A stretch of DNA of 64,000 bases from Cyprinodon diabolis (taxonomy: Eukaryota; Chordata; Actinopteri; Cyprinodontiformes; Cyprinodontidae): positions 26,148,474-26,212,473 of the forward strand of contig CM060065.1 in NCBI GenBank assembly GCA_030533445.1, written 5' to 3'. The notes beneath the pieces are model-generated. The model searched no databases. It saw only the letters and a list, made by a program, of their open reading frames with translations, and had not been told where the DNA came from. Of the stretch, positions 8,264 through 19,269 are shown in pieces (position 1 is the stretch's first letter; each line of letters begins with the position of its first letter). The translations under genes were made by a program, and so were the position numbers.

Positions 8264-10299
8264 GGTTAAGTTTTATTGTAAAGATCCAAGACAAACATAC
8301 AAGCAACCAGATCCTTCACTCGAGATAAAGTTTCTACTCATACACAATAAATTATTCAGCCCTGAAAAATTTTCTCTCCCTAAATGTTTATTGATGTAGA
8401 CCAGACAGTGTTAGACTGGTGACATGGATATGGATACTGCCATCAAATTTCGGAAGGAGCCAAAGGGCGAAGCGAGGGGTTAGCCTAGGGTCAGAATGCA
8501 AACTATGGATACCAAATGCATCCGCTAAGGGAAAGAACCTTTACAATGTACTAAATCGATTGACTGTAAGGATATGGAGAAATTGAAACATAAGAGCAGG
8601 AAACATGAGACTGAGAAACAAAATGGAAATAGAGAACATAAAAAAAGTGTATGGAAAACTGACAAACACAAATCCCTTTTCTGATTGATGTGCAGTTTAT
8701 TTGTTAGCAAATTTGATGTTCCAAAATTGTATGGTTTGCGCACTTGTTAAATTGCAAAAAAATTGTTAACAACCCCTAACTAAATCAATTGAATATTCAT
8801 AGGTGATCTTGTATCCTTAAATTGTCCAGTATATTTAAATTGTCCTGAAGTATACTTGTATGTCTGCATGGTTTCATGTTCAGCGTCTCTGTGTTGCCCT
8901 ATGATAAAGCCACAACTGGTTCAGAGTGTATCAGTAATTGATGAACATGGGGGGTAGATGACAACCCACATACAATTCTACAAGGAGGAGTAGAGTATAG
9001 ACAACGGATGGGGCCATTATACTATTTCTAATATTTGCTTTTTAATAAATAAAAAGCCTATGTAAATAAGAGTATTTTTATGGTTGTCAGTGTGACAACA
9101 CTTTTATTAGAAATCAGCCACAGATATGACAATAGAGTGATTTACTCAGTTATAATTATTGTCTAATAAGTCCTGTGGAAACAGCAGCAGCATACAGATA
9201 TCAACTAAGCCAAAGATCCAAATGCATTAGATGTATTACCCTAAAGGAAACTCTGCATTATGAAGTTGAATCCCCCAGATCTATAACTGTAATTGTTGTG
9301 CATTACTTTTCATTATGACTGCAGCATTGATAATCCTGTTAAAACCAGTCAGAAAAGAAGGGGAATCTGTGTCAAGAAGGGAAAGAGAAAGGAGAGGGAG
9401 AAAACACTTTAGTATAAAAAGCAACTTCATCAAATGAAATTGCAGAGAAAATAATAAATGCATGACATAAGCCTAATGCCATAGATTATGAGAGTATCAT
9501 AGATAATACAATAAATCTGTGGTTATTTATTCTTGGTTTAACATGTTTCATTTATAGTATCAAAATTATTACACTATACTGCCAGTCACTTTAAAAGGAC
9601 TGTTTTGTGAAGATATCTATAAATGCCCAAGGATAAATCACATGGAATATTTTTAACAACAGGGGTGTGAATGAGTAATTTCCCCATTAAATTTTTTTTT
9701 TAATGTTCCTCCTTTGACACTTAAATGTTTTAGATTAGAAACAACACCTAAAATGCTATGCCCCAATAATTACATAATCTAATTTTGAAATGAAAATTTT
9801 ATTTTTCAAACAAAAAGATATAGCAGCAACGTGTATTTTTTAATTCACACACAGTGGAGGCTATCTAGTGTGACCAGCCAGTATAAAGTGATGCCACATC
9901 ATCCCGATCAGACTTTCAATACAGCTCCCCCTAAAACCTTAATTTTATCTTCTATAAGTAGAGTTGTTACTTATAACAATTCATTCTCTCAGGGGTTTCT
10001 GCAGAGCAGAATAAATGATTTGGTCATTTATGCTAAGTAGCATAGAACATTGAAAAAATAAATAACTGAAGACCATCAAACTTCCACCGGTATGTTTTAC
10101 AAAAGGTATGATATTATTTTTCATTAGATTCAAACAAGATTTTATGAGATGCAAAACTCTCCAAAATGTAGGAATTTTCTTGTAAGTCTAGAGAATATTT
10201 TTTTTCTTTATGAACCTATAACCATTTGTCATTAAATTGATTATTATCACTTCTGCTTTTAATACACATTAACTCAGTTTGACGCAGATAATTAATTGT
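8264..10299. other. Non-coding stretch, no gene recognised
   Basis: AT-rich DNA without a recognised domain, RNA gene or bounded repeat. Frames of 60-72 codons exist on the minus strand but lack motifs. Homopolymer runs are short. I see nothing further to annotate. Confidence 0.6.
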
Positions 10300-10850
10300 C
10301 AGAATCTGTTAGTGCAATCTCTAACGTTATGCTCTCTCTGCCTTTTCTCATAGTAGGTTCTTTGATCTGTTCCTGTTTGGCTGTGACTCCATCCTGGAGA
10401 GAAATATCAGCTATGCTGCTGCCATTCACACCTTTGTTTATAGATGCTGGAGATCGGCCTGTTTTTCCAGTGTAGTCCTGTTTCTCTGACTGTGACTGGC
10501 TGGATGTGCTCTTTTCATCCTCTGACATGGGAGTTGGCTCAGAGCTCGTCTGCCTGGCTGTGTGTTTCCTGGACTGGGCCACCTTTTACAGTTGCTTTTT
10601 CTATTTCTGCTTCCGTCTTTTTGAACCCCAGTCGACCTCGGCAGATGGACGCTCACACTGAGCCTGCAATTATGCTTAGTGTGAGGGGCTGCATTTGAGT
10701 CAATGAGTCGATGAAATCAACTGGTTTTCCTTAGATAGAAAACTTTAAATCAATTTTACTGTATGATCTGGTTGAACTGTAAAGTGCCTTGAGATGAAAT
10801 GTGTTGTGAATTGGCCCTATATAAATAAAGTGAATGAAATTGTCATTCAA
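10300..10850 (+). mobile_element. L2-type LINE 3' end fragment
   Basis: The first 100 bases (AGAATCTGTTAGTGCAATCT, TTCTCATAGTAG, GTTCCTGTTTGGCTGTGA) match the end of the longer L2 fragment near 15123-15212. The end shows the characteristic L2 tail words GTAAAGTGCCTTGAGATGA, TTGTGAATTGG and TATATAAATAAA. Sequence between about 10580 and 10610 seems to skip part of the usual 3' UTR. It is non-coding and long inactive. Confidence 0.75.
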
Positions 10851-10859
10851 TTATGGTCT

Positions 10860-12480
10860 AACAGCAAGCCTTAAGGCCTATTTTCAGTATTGTGTTTATT
10901 CATTTTCCTGTCTACCAAATACTAGGCCACCCTTTAGCCACACCCAGATGCTAAATTTGATTAACAAATCCTGTATTATGTCACTCACCCCTCATTAGCC
11001 TCCTTCATTTGAGATAGGGCTAACAAGTAAGGCATACCTGAATAAAGAAATGAGGACTCCAAAGAAAAAAGTTAACTTTGTCTTATTTTCTCTTTGTTTG
11101 CCTGAGGAAGGATGTTAGTAGATGAGAGAGAAAAACTCAGGCAATGCTTGAGCTCCTTCATCCTGCTTATTACAGCACTGCCCTGGCTCTCTGTCCTCAA
11201 GCCTTTCTCCACCTCACTATTTTAACTACACCTGTCATTTGCGGTCCAGTCATTTTACCTCAATGCTTGGCTTTCTTTTCCCGCTTACAGGGACTGTTAA
11301 CTGGCCCTGTCTGTCATGGAGGCTGGGGCTGGATCTCAGGCTGAGGCTGTGGGCAGATTTAGGCAAGTGGGAGCGGGATTGAGCGAGGGTGGGAGTGATT
11401 ATGAAGGGAAGGGATGTAATGAGCTTGCGGCATCGAGAAGCTATAGAAATGTTTCCTGCCTCTTGCCTCCGCTTAGATGCATCCATCTTAACTGCAGCAG
11501 AGATGGACAACGTAGAAAGGAGAAAATGAGATAAGAAGATTCCATTCAAAACAGATGAAGTCAATATAACATAGTTGTTAAAATGTTTTTATCTGTCTTT
11601 TCAATTTACACTCAATTTAATTTTTTTCCCATTTTATTGTAATTCACCCAATGCCCTAATGTCTGTATCACAAGAACTTGTGAATTGAGGGAACTATTTA
11701 CATAATCTTATCCAGTTGACCACAAGATGTTTAAACTGTGATGTTACATTTTATCACTGCCTTACAAAAGTCTCACTATAATTTCATTAATTTCATCTTA
11801 AGCAGAGACTGTATCAAATTTAATAAGGATTGTATTTTTATCATAATAGGATCTTATACTCACAAATTACCAGATAAATAAAAACAAAAAAAAAAGAATT
11901 AAGAGTACCCAAAAAATATTTATATATTTATAATCTAGAAAGTTTAGCATGTCTATATATTTAATTCCCTTTACCCAGACACCCTGGATTCATTGCAGTG
12001 CTGCCAATTACTTTATGTTATCTAATTAGTGGAGTCAACCTGTATAAGTCAGTAGAGATTCATCTGTTAAGTGGAAGCTGTAGGGCTTTATTAGATAATA
12101 TTAGTGGAAAAAAATAGCACAATGAGGACCAAGGGATACAGTTAGATTACAAATAAATATACCAATCACAAAAAATCTCACAAAACACTTCTCAATCCAT
12201 CATCTTAAACTGAAAAAAGTAAGCATTGGAAACTTACCAAAACAGTTTTCAAATGATACCTTCATTTATAATGGGAGAACTTAAGATGTGCAAAGAAGCC
12301 TGAGTAGTTCCAAATCAAGAATTAGCTTTTACAAATTACGATTTTAAAAGATTTATCAGTTTCACTAGCCAAACATGTATCACTTTCCACCTAAAAATAG
12401 CAATGAAAGAGCAGCCAAGAGGTGAGTGGTAACTAGGGATGAGCTGCAGAAATTCATAACTCAGGTGGGAAAATACTTAC
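10860..12480. other. Non-coding stretch, no gene recognised
   Basis: Nothing recognised. A moderately GC-rich block at 11140-11530 gives overlapping frames on both strands (66, 72 and 104 codons), which is a composition effect rather than evidence for a gene. The rest is AT-rich. Confidence 0.55.
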
Positions 12481-12482
12481 TT

Positions 12483-12690
12483 AATAATACTAGTGGTTAG
12501 GGCATTAGACTTGGAATCCAGAGGTCCTGAGTTCAAGCGCTACTCCCACAGAAAGCCACTCTGGGTCCTTGAGCAAAAAAAACCCTTAACCCCCCCACAT
12601 AGCTCCCTGGGCGCCGCACAATGGCAGCCTACTGCTCCCCATGGGGATGAGTTAAATGCAGAGAGTGAATTTCATTGCTGAAAGTAAAAA
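12483..12690 (+). mobile_element. tRNA-derived SINE
   Basis: The head carries a polymerase III A-box-like TAGTGGTTAGGG (from 12491) and a B-box-like GAGTTCAAGCG (12529-12539), spaced as in a tRNA. It is followed by the conserved body CCTTGAGCAA, AACCCTTAACCCC, GCTCCCTGGGCGCC, ATGGCAGCCTACTGCTCCCC and TTAAATGCAGAGAGTGAATT. This body is very common in teleosts. The A and B boxes are imperfect, so the copy is probably not active. A 62-codon frame across it is incidental. Confidence 0.8.
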
Positions 12691-12699
12691 AGATACATA

Positions 12700-13095
12700 C
12701 GATAAATGCCGAGCACATGAACACATAAGTCAAACTCTTGTGTGTGGCCCCATGAGAAAAGAACAAGCTCCTATTGAAAATATATTCCACAAAAAATGAT
12801 TAACAGGAATTTGAAGACAATTTCAAAAAGGTTGTACATAAAAAATAACAGGTGATTTCACCTTTGTACACAGCATACATTGCTTAACTTTAAAGAAAAT
12901 CTAATTACTTGTGTACAAATATGTTCATTACAAATAAAAAAACATTTGCTAGACACACATCATAGCAAATATGTACATAATGAAAAATCATAACAGACTA
13001 ACATTTGCTATCATCCTCTTGACAAAACATGCTGAAGAAAAGTAAAGGGTATGAGATAAAGATGGAAAGTAAGCTGCTCATTTGGTTTGAAGTTT
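12700..13095. other. Non-coding AT-rich stretch
   Basis: No gene, RNA or bounded repeat was recognised between the SINE and the candidate conserved block that follows. Confidence 0.55.
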
Positions 13096-13099
13096 CCCT

Positions 13100-13470
13100 C
13101 AGCGCTTAAGAGTGGATAAAGAGAAAGCCAAGTGGCAATACATCTGCTACATTTCTGCCAGCTTCTTTGCTAGTGTTTCCTTATTATTTCATTAAGTGTA
13201 AATCCTGTCAGTGCCATTCTACCCCAAATTCAGTCCAGTTCCTCCACTTCACCCTCTGCAGGTTAAATTATAATTTAATTACCCAGGCTTAGCTGCATAA
13301 GCTGCTTGGGAGCACTGGCCTCCCAGAATAATTTGAAAAGATGGCATCTACACTCATCTTTGTGTGTCAGATCTACTAGACTTGAGCCCCCTGGAGGCCT
13401 AGTTCAATATCCCATCTAATTATCTACCTCAAATCATGCACCTATTAAAGGGGAATATCAGTAATTAAGT
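13100..13470. promoter_or_regulatory. Candidate conserved non-coding element
   Basis: The block has balanced composition, no long homopolymers and several TAAT-core words (TAATTTAATTACC, TCTAATTATC, CAGTAATTAAG) together with CATTAAG. This texture is typical of vertebrate developmental enhancers. It has no coding frame and no repeat signature. The call is inference; alignment to other teleost genomes would test it. Confidence 0.3.
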
Positions 13471-14015
13471 TAGAAGAGAGAGAAAAAAAATCTTTTTGTT
13501 CAGGAGTTTTTAATAGAACATTTATCTCCCAAAGAGAGTGGTTAGGCTGAGTGCCCCAAGGAAATGTATCTTTAAGTCATTTCTCTAGCAGACTTTACTT
13601 TATCTGCCATGAAGTAGTGGTACTCTGCTGTATCAATAACCACACTTTAACATATTTTAACACTAGGGCCATTCCCTTGGGCGGTGCCCTCCACGTGAAA
13701 CTGAAAAGGGCGTTATAATCAGTCAAATTTACTTTGCATGGATTTGCAAATAAAGGTTAATTTATTTTTTTCATTCATGGATATGTTTTGCATAAGTTAC
13801 AAATTTTAAATCAAGCTTTATTTTTGCAATACTCTATATATAAAGTTGAGTTGGTAAGACAACCTTAATCACTTCATGTAGTGGCCACATTTGTACCTTA
13901 TTGCTTTTATGCAAGGGTTGGAGCAAGGCCTAAAATTAGTCAGCTAACCTACAGTAACAACCTAAACTTAAATTTTCTTCTAAAGATAATGACATAATAA
14001 ACATAATGAACTCTT
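13471..14015. other. Non-coding stretch
   Basis: No gene or known repeat was recognised. A short GC-rich patch, GGGCGGTGCCCTCCACGTGA (13680-13699), stands out but is unexplained. Confidence 0.5.
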
Positions 14016-14017
14016 CA

Positions 14018-14936
14018 AAGAGTTCCAGCTTTAGAGCGAAGCTTTAGAGCTCATCATTGCACTGAAACAGCTCTGGTGAAGGTTGCTAATGATGTTCTCG
14101 TGGCCTCAGATAATGGACTTGTATCTGTACTTGTCCTGTTAGATCTCAATGCTGCATTTAATACAGTTGATCATAATATTCCTTTAGAAAGACTTGAATA
14201 TTTTGTAGAAATGAAAGGAACAGCTCTAGATTTGGTTTATATCTTATCTATCTGATCAATTTCAGTTTGTTCACGTTAATGACAAATCAAAAGGTTCCCC
14301 GAGGAGTATCACAGGGATCAGTGCTAGGACCAATTCTCTTTACTATATATATGCTCCCAATCGGTAGAATTATTAGACAGCATGGGATTAATTTCCACTC
14401 TTATGCTGATGATACCCAGCTATATCTGTCTACAAACCCAGATGAAGCTAGCACATTAAATAGATTACAGGAATGTATTGAAGACATAAAAACCTGGATG
14501 ACCTAACTTTCTGCTGGATGTAGACAAAACAGAAGTCTTTGAACCAGAGTCTTTGAAAACCAGGCTGATTAGTCAGTCACTTCATTTGTATGGGATTAAA
14601 TTGATCTCAGATGATTAAGTTAAAAATCTTGGTCTTATTGATGATCAGGACCTGTCTTTTAAATTCCATATGAAAGAGGTTTCTAGAATTTCCTTCTTTC
14701 ACCTGCGGAGTATTGCAAAAAAATAGAAATATCCTGTCCAGGGGATGCTGAGAAACTAGTCCATGCATTTGTTAATTCAAGGTTGGACTATTGTAATTCT
14801 TTAATACCAGGAAGTCACAAAACTGTAGTTAAAAGCCTTCAGCTGATACAAAATGCTGCAGCCAGAGTTCTAATGAAATTTAAAAAGAGGGATCATATCT
14901 CTCCTATCCTAGCTTCTCTTCATTGGCTTAGTCCGT
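14018..14936 (+). pseudogene. Broken L2 reverse transcriptase
   Basis: The longest intact piece (79 codons, 14267-14506) holds RGVSQGSVLGPILFTIYM, the conserved RT segment before the active site, and SYADDTQLYLS, the catalytic Y-x-D-D box. Upstream, SVLVLLDLNAAFNTVDHNI can be read in another frame; it is the region holding the first catalytic aspartate, here with substitutions such as asparagines. Downstream, the thumb-like region (NLGLIDDQDLSF, FVNSRLDYCNSL) is split by frameshifts. The protein would copy LINE RNA at the nick site. It cannot do so here. Confidence 0.8.
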
Positions 14937-15212
14937 GAGGCAGACACGCTGTCTATTTTTAAGGGTAGTCTTAAAACTTTCCTTTTTGATAAAGCTTATA
15001 GGTAGAGAGGCTCTGGTTATTCTTAGCTGTCTCTATAGTTATGCTGCTATGGGCTTAGACTTCTGGAGGACATAGGGACCCTTTTTCATCATTCTATCTC
15101 TTCTCCCACAGAATTCTCCCTTCAGAATCTGTTAGTTCAATCTCTAACGTTTTGTTTTCTCTACTTTTTCTCATAGTAGCTTGCCTTGTTTGTTCCTGTT
15201 TGGCTGTGATAC
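14018..15212 (+). mobile_element. L2-type LINE, internally deleted, with reverse transcriptase remnant
   Basis: The region begins with TTTAGAGCTCATCATTGCAC and GTGAAGGTTGCTAATGA, runs through reverse transcriptase palm motifs, and ends in the L2 3' UTR (GCTTATAGGTAGAGAGGCTC, then AGAATCTGTTAGTTCAATCT). Near 14928-14936 the sequence jumps from the C-terminal RT code (CTTCATTGGCTTA) straight to GTGAGGCAGACACGCTGTC, which marks an internal deletion. Several frameshifts and stops are present. It is related to the tails at 10300, 16886, 17359 and 21070. Confidence 0.85.
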
Positions 15213-15341
15213 AAGTAGATTAAGTTGAGGGGTGCCCACTGAAGGCCTAGGTACTATATGCACCGCCCACCACTGCTGTTCCAAAAGTCACAATAGTCTA
15301 TTTCTACGTTGAAAAGTTTGAAAAAAAAATAGTTTTAAATG
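15213..15341. other. Short spacer between LINE fragments
   Basis: No feature recognised. The last bases, TTATCAAGG (15342-15350), are the left target duplication of the next insertion. Confidence 0.5.
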
Positions 15342-15350
15342 TTATCAAGG

Positions 15351-15476
15351 CTGCGATGGACTGGCAACCTGTCTAGATTGTACCCCACCTCTTTCCCATA
15401 GACAGCTGGAGATAGGCACCAGCACCCATCGTGACCCTGTTTGGGATAAGCATGATGGAAAATGGATGGATGGATT
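15351..15476 (+). mobile_element. 5'-truncated RTE-like LINE tail with target duplication
   Basis: The 126-bp body reads CTGCGATGGACTGGCAACCT, GTACCCCACCTC, GCTGGAGATAGGCACCAGCA and GGGATAAG and ends in (GGAT)n. TTATCAAGG flanks it perfectly on both sides (15342-15350 and 15477-15485). It is an independent insertion of the same family seen at 6924, 7011 and 22114. Confidence 0.75.
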
Positions 15477-15485
15477 TTATCAAGG

Positions 15486-16885
15486 AATAACTAACATACT
15501 TTGTGAATCATTTTACTGTTGGCAATTTTTGTAATTAGAGCAGATAAATTAACCAGATAGTTTACATCACAACAAAAACACAGGTTTCTCATGGATCATA
15601 ATATGATATATGGAAATAACGTTGAATGATTCTAAAATGATGCAATATCAAACTCTACGGTAAAGGCATGACAATACCTTAAATCTGCTCTGACATTCAT
15701 TGAGAGGGACAATGACAACTATGTTTAACAGGCAAACAAAAACAGAAGAAATATCTTTTCATATGAACTCCCTTTGCCTGCATTTATTTGAAAGTAAATA
15801 CGACAGCCTTTTCTTGTTTATTATTCTCTGTCATAGGATCTCTCACCAAATATGAATCATTTATGAGGGGATTACATTTCAAAGAAAAGTAAATCACAGA
15901 CTCCTATTGTACAGGATCTAAAAAATGCATCCTTCTTGTCTTCCTGTCTCAAAATGTTATAATTTGCATTGTCCTAATTTGAGACACTAAAATTGATCAT
16001 TTTTATCTAAAAGGAAAGTATTTGGTGAGATTGAAGGAAAATGCATTTGAAAGGAATCAGGCATATTATACAGTGTGTATTGCTACAGAAACCCCGAAAC
16101 TACTAATTTACTATTCATACTATAGTTTAGGTTAACTCAGCCACATCAGAGGATATAGCTCTGTTAAAAACCCTCTACTGAATAAAGACAGCCCTTTTAA
16201 CACAGCTTTTTATGAGAGACAAAGATAAGTAAATACAGAGGAGATAATGAATAGACTAGAAAATGAGTGCTACAGCTCTGAACTGTACAATCTTGGGGAC
16301 AATTGCAGCATTTTGGATAAAATTGCTTGCAACCCCATCGCCACCACACCTCATCCCGCACACACATACACACCCATGCTCTGTCCTCTCATCTCACCCC
16401 TTTCTTTCTATAATCCTCTGGTAAAACCCTTTCTTTCCATACAGACCCCCCAGCCAGAGGGACCCTGCCAAGGCAAATTAGGGAGGGGTGGAGGCTTTTG
16501 TTTTGCAGCACTCCCTAAAAGAAAAAAAAAATCTGAAATTATTTCTTGAGCTGGAGCAATTTGACATGCTGTGATAACTGCTCTGTCAGAAACTTCTTTG
16601 ACATCTCAGAAAGAGAAGATTTTCTTCATCCAAACCAGGCTTGAAAATAGAAAATAGTTATCAGAGTAAAAAAAAGAAATGCTTGATTTCATTAACTGCT
16701 TAATTTATGTGTCACTTGTACCCAATTCCATTTATCTCTCATACCTCTAAAAAAAAGGTGGTAGAATCAAACGTCCTATAAAAAGGAGTATTTCTCATTT
16801 TACAATGAGTTTTTACCCATCCTCTAATTGGAATGATCTGCTTTTTAACTTGTTCTTCTTTTTTGTATCAGCCCGTATTTTGTGC
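15486..16885. other. Non-coding stretch, no gene recognised
   Basis: No known domain or repeat was seen. A 100-codon frame at 16247-16549 is proline- and threonine-rich because of a CA/CC-rich patch at about 16337-16460. It has no recognised motif and no support as a gene. Confidence 0.55.
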
Positions 16886-17262
16886 TTCAATTCAATTCAA
16901 TTCAGTTTATTTATATAGTGCTAATTCATAACACATCATCCCAAGCCACTTTAAAGTTCACTAGATCATACAGTCAAATTGATTTAAAGTTTTTCTATAC
17001 TTAGTTTTTACTATACTTAATGGTTTTCCTTACTATCTAAGGGAAATCAGTTGATTGCATCGACTCATTGACTTGAAGGCAATCCCTTATACTAAGCATA
17101 CTTGTAGCGACAGTGAAGAGGAAAAACTCCCTTTTAACAGGAAGAAACCTCCAGTAGAACCAGGCTCAGTGTGAGCGGCCATCTGCCAAGGCCGACTGAG
17201 GTTCAAGGAGACAGAAGCAGAGATACAAAAGGCAATTGTAAAAGGCAGCAACTCAGCTATAT
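16886..17262 (-). mobile_element. L2-type LINE 3' end, minus strand
   Basis: The plus strand begins with an AATTC repeat (CAATTCAATTCAATTCAG), then TTTATTTATATAGTGCTAAT, CCACTTTAAAG, GAAACCTCCAGTAGAACCAG and GAGCGGCCATCTGCC. This is the exact inverse of the standard L2 3' end. The preserved tail with pentamer repeats marks a real 3' terminus. Confidence 0.85.
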
Positions 17263-17358
17263 TTGTTATTTAAACCCCAAACCATACGTGCTCTCTTTAA
17301 TCCCTTGGACATGAAAACTGGCTAGGACCTCATCTGCTAGTTAACCATATCATTCTCT

Positions 17359-17610
17359 GATACAGAAAGTATTTGTGAATCAGTGGTTCAATGTTCTTTT
17401 TGTACGTATGCTTCTGTATCCTTAAAACCCCAATCCTCCTCGGCAGAAGAAAGCTCACTCTGATTCTCGTTCTGCTGCAGGTTTGTTAAAAGGGAGTGAT
17501 TCCTCTCAACTGTCACTGCATGCATGCAGGTGTACAGGACTGTAATAGAGCCAATGACACAATGCAGCAAATCTTGATTGTTACCACAAGCTCATCCAAG
17601 AGGAGCATGT
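17359..17610 (+). mobile_element. L2-type LINE 3' UTR fragment, plus strand
   Basis: GAAAGTATTTGTGAATC, GTATGCTTCTGTATCCTTAA, TTAAAAGGGAGTGATTCCTC and CACTGCATGCATGCAGG match the equivalent positions in the copy at 21070-21470 and, inverted, the copy at 16886. It lies divergently from the latter, with 5' sides facing. No tail repeats survive. Confidence 0.65.
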
Positions 17611-18858
17611 TCTGCCAAGTTGTCATCAACCAACTCCATTCTGGTCAGTCTGCTTTCTCCCCTCAAACCATCCAAAAAGTTCAACTGACTTCCAAAAATT
17701 CTCTGCTTCCAGATTCTTGATGCTTTTGTAAATAAAATACAAAAATTCACTGTTTTCCATGTGATTCTGAATGTGGGTCAAAAAACTACAAACCATCATG
17801 AATGTATTGATATCTTAGACCACATGTGGCAAACTCATAGCATGCTGGCCAAATCTAGGCTGCCAAAGAATTTTTATCCATGTCCCAGGAGCCATAAAAC
17901 GAACGCAATGTCATTAAGCAGAAGCAGGCATCCCCCCAAAATACCAGACGTCATTTAGACGTTGGTTTTCAGCCTAAATCTGGTCGGCCTTTCATAGTCT
18001 TGATAGTCCAAAAATCATTGTTGAAAATTGGGCTGTGTTTGGATGGTCTGATTTTTTCCCCCCTTTAGTTCAATAACAGATTTCAACATCTTTTCAATGA
18101 TTTAAAACTATAGCCTTATCACCTTTCACTTTTCAACCAAATGAAGATGTTGTTTGGATATAAATCATGTTGTGCTTTTAATGTCTTTTCCTCCAATTTT
18201 TGCTCGGTGGGTCTTTTTAAGTGTAAAAAGTGACTAAAACTGCAAAATAAACTAGAGAAAATTTATAGAGCCTTAATGATGTGCTCTTTCTTAATAAAAT
18301 GGGGAAACAAACGTTTTGTGTGATACCGGTCATTTTGAAGACTTGATAATGCATAAAAATGAGCCTGACACCTATAGCCCTTTTTCCAAAGACAGCCCAA
18401 TGGTTTAGAACCCCATGATTGGTATTAAGTGTGTTTACACTGAACATGTTATTGGCGACTGGAGTAAAAGCTTTAGATATCTCTATGTATATTTCAACCA
18501 CATGATCAACAGGCAGGATTTTAGTGATTATAGTGACCCAGGAGTGGTATGACACCTGCGATGGGTACAAAACAACAGTGGACTCTTCTTGACTATGGCT
18601 ACTGCTCTCTAGAACTGGAAGGCTGTAGTCCACATTTCACAAGCGTAATTCATGTGTGTCCATCCAAAGCGACGTCCATAAGGCTAAAGCTGTTTTTTTC
18701 CTACCCCAAATTTTCCTACAACTTACTGTTGATCCTGTGAAAGGTGATTGGTCAGGATCTAGGAACAGGAGGTAGGAACTACAGTTTGATGTATTAAGAT
18801 CAAGCCTTCATCTCTGCTGTGCTCCCTCACCCTACTGTATATCATAGTCTAATTTCAG
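17611..18858. other. Non-coding stretch, possible degraded repeat
   Basis: The sequence around 17945-18180 (GACGTCATTTAGACGTTGG, CTGGTCGGCC, repeated short TTTCAA words) has the look of an old fish MITE, but I could not find termini. A 138-codon minus-strand frame (18217-18633) has no recognised motif and is not called as a gene. Confidence 0.4.
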
Positions 18859-19266
18859 TGTCAGGGTTTGGTTGAGGTTTTGAGGACCCAAATGCAGAGG
18901 TGAGGTTTTGAAGATTTAATTGATTAACTAAGGCAAAAATCCAAAAACCTAAATACAAAATACATGGAACCAAAAAAACAGACTCACGTGGGGAGTCAGG
19001 AAAAGACGAGGAACCAGCACTCAGGAACTCCACAGGGGGAGTATATATGGGAGACTGAACAAAGACAGGACTAATGAGCTGATTGGGAGCAGGTGTGAAC
19101 AGAGGATTCTCGAAAGAAGCTAGGGAAAAGGAGACCAATACTAGAGGGCAATCAAGAAATACATAAGAACTCAAATCTTTCCTTTTACTATAATAATGGC
19201 CCAACGCATTCTCACTCCAAGCTCTTTAAATACTGACTCTTGGTCAGGGAGCATGGGAGCATGACA
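18859..19266 (-). mobile_element. Decayed solo LTR, same type as 37401-37819
   Basis: Read on the minus strand, it begins TGTCATGC and ends CCTGACA (TG...CA). It carries GTTCACACCTGCTCCCAATC, a TATA-like CATATATACTCCCCCTG, and the CTGCATTTGGGTCCTCAAAA end. The order of shared words (GGGAGACTGAA, GGGAGCAGGTGTG, GAACCAGCA or GAACCAACC) matches the copy at 37401-37819. No 5-bp duplication was found, and the portion at 19195-19260 appears to be additional or rearranged, so this copy is old. Confidence 0.55.
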
Positions 19267-19269
19267 GGT

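Noticed and set aside
12493..12681. 62-codon frame and possible tRNA gene
   Set aside because: The sequence is a tRNA-derived SINE; the tRNA-like part lacks a clean cloverleaf, so neither a protein nor a functional tRNA is supported.
18217..18633. 138-codon minus-strand frame
   Set aside because: No recognised domain, unremarkable composition and no splice or start context; it lies in repeat-like DNA.
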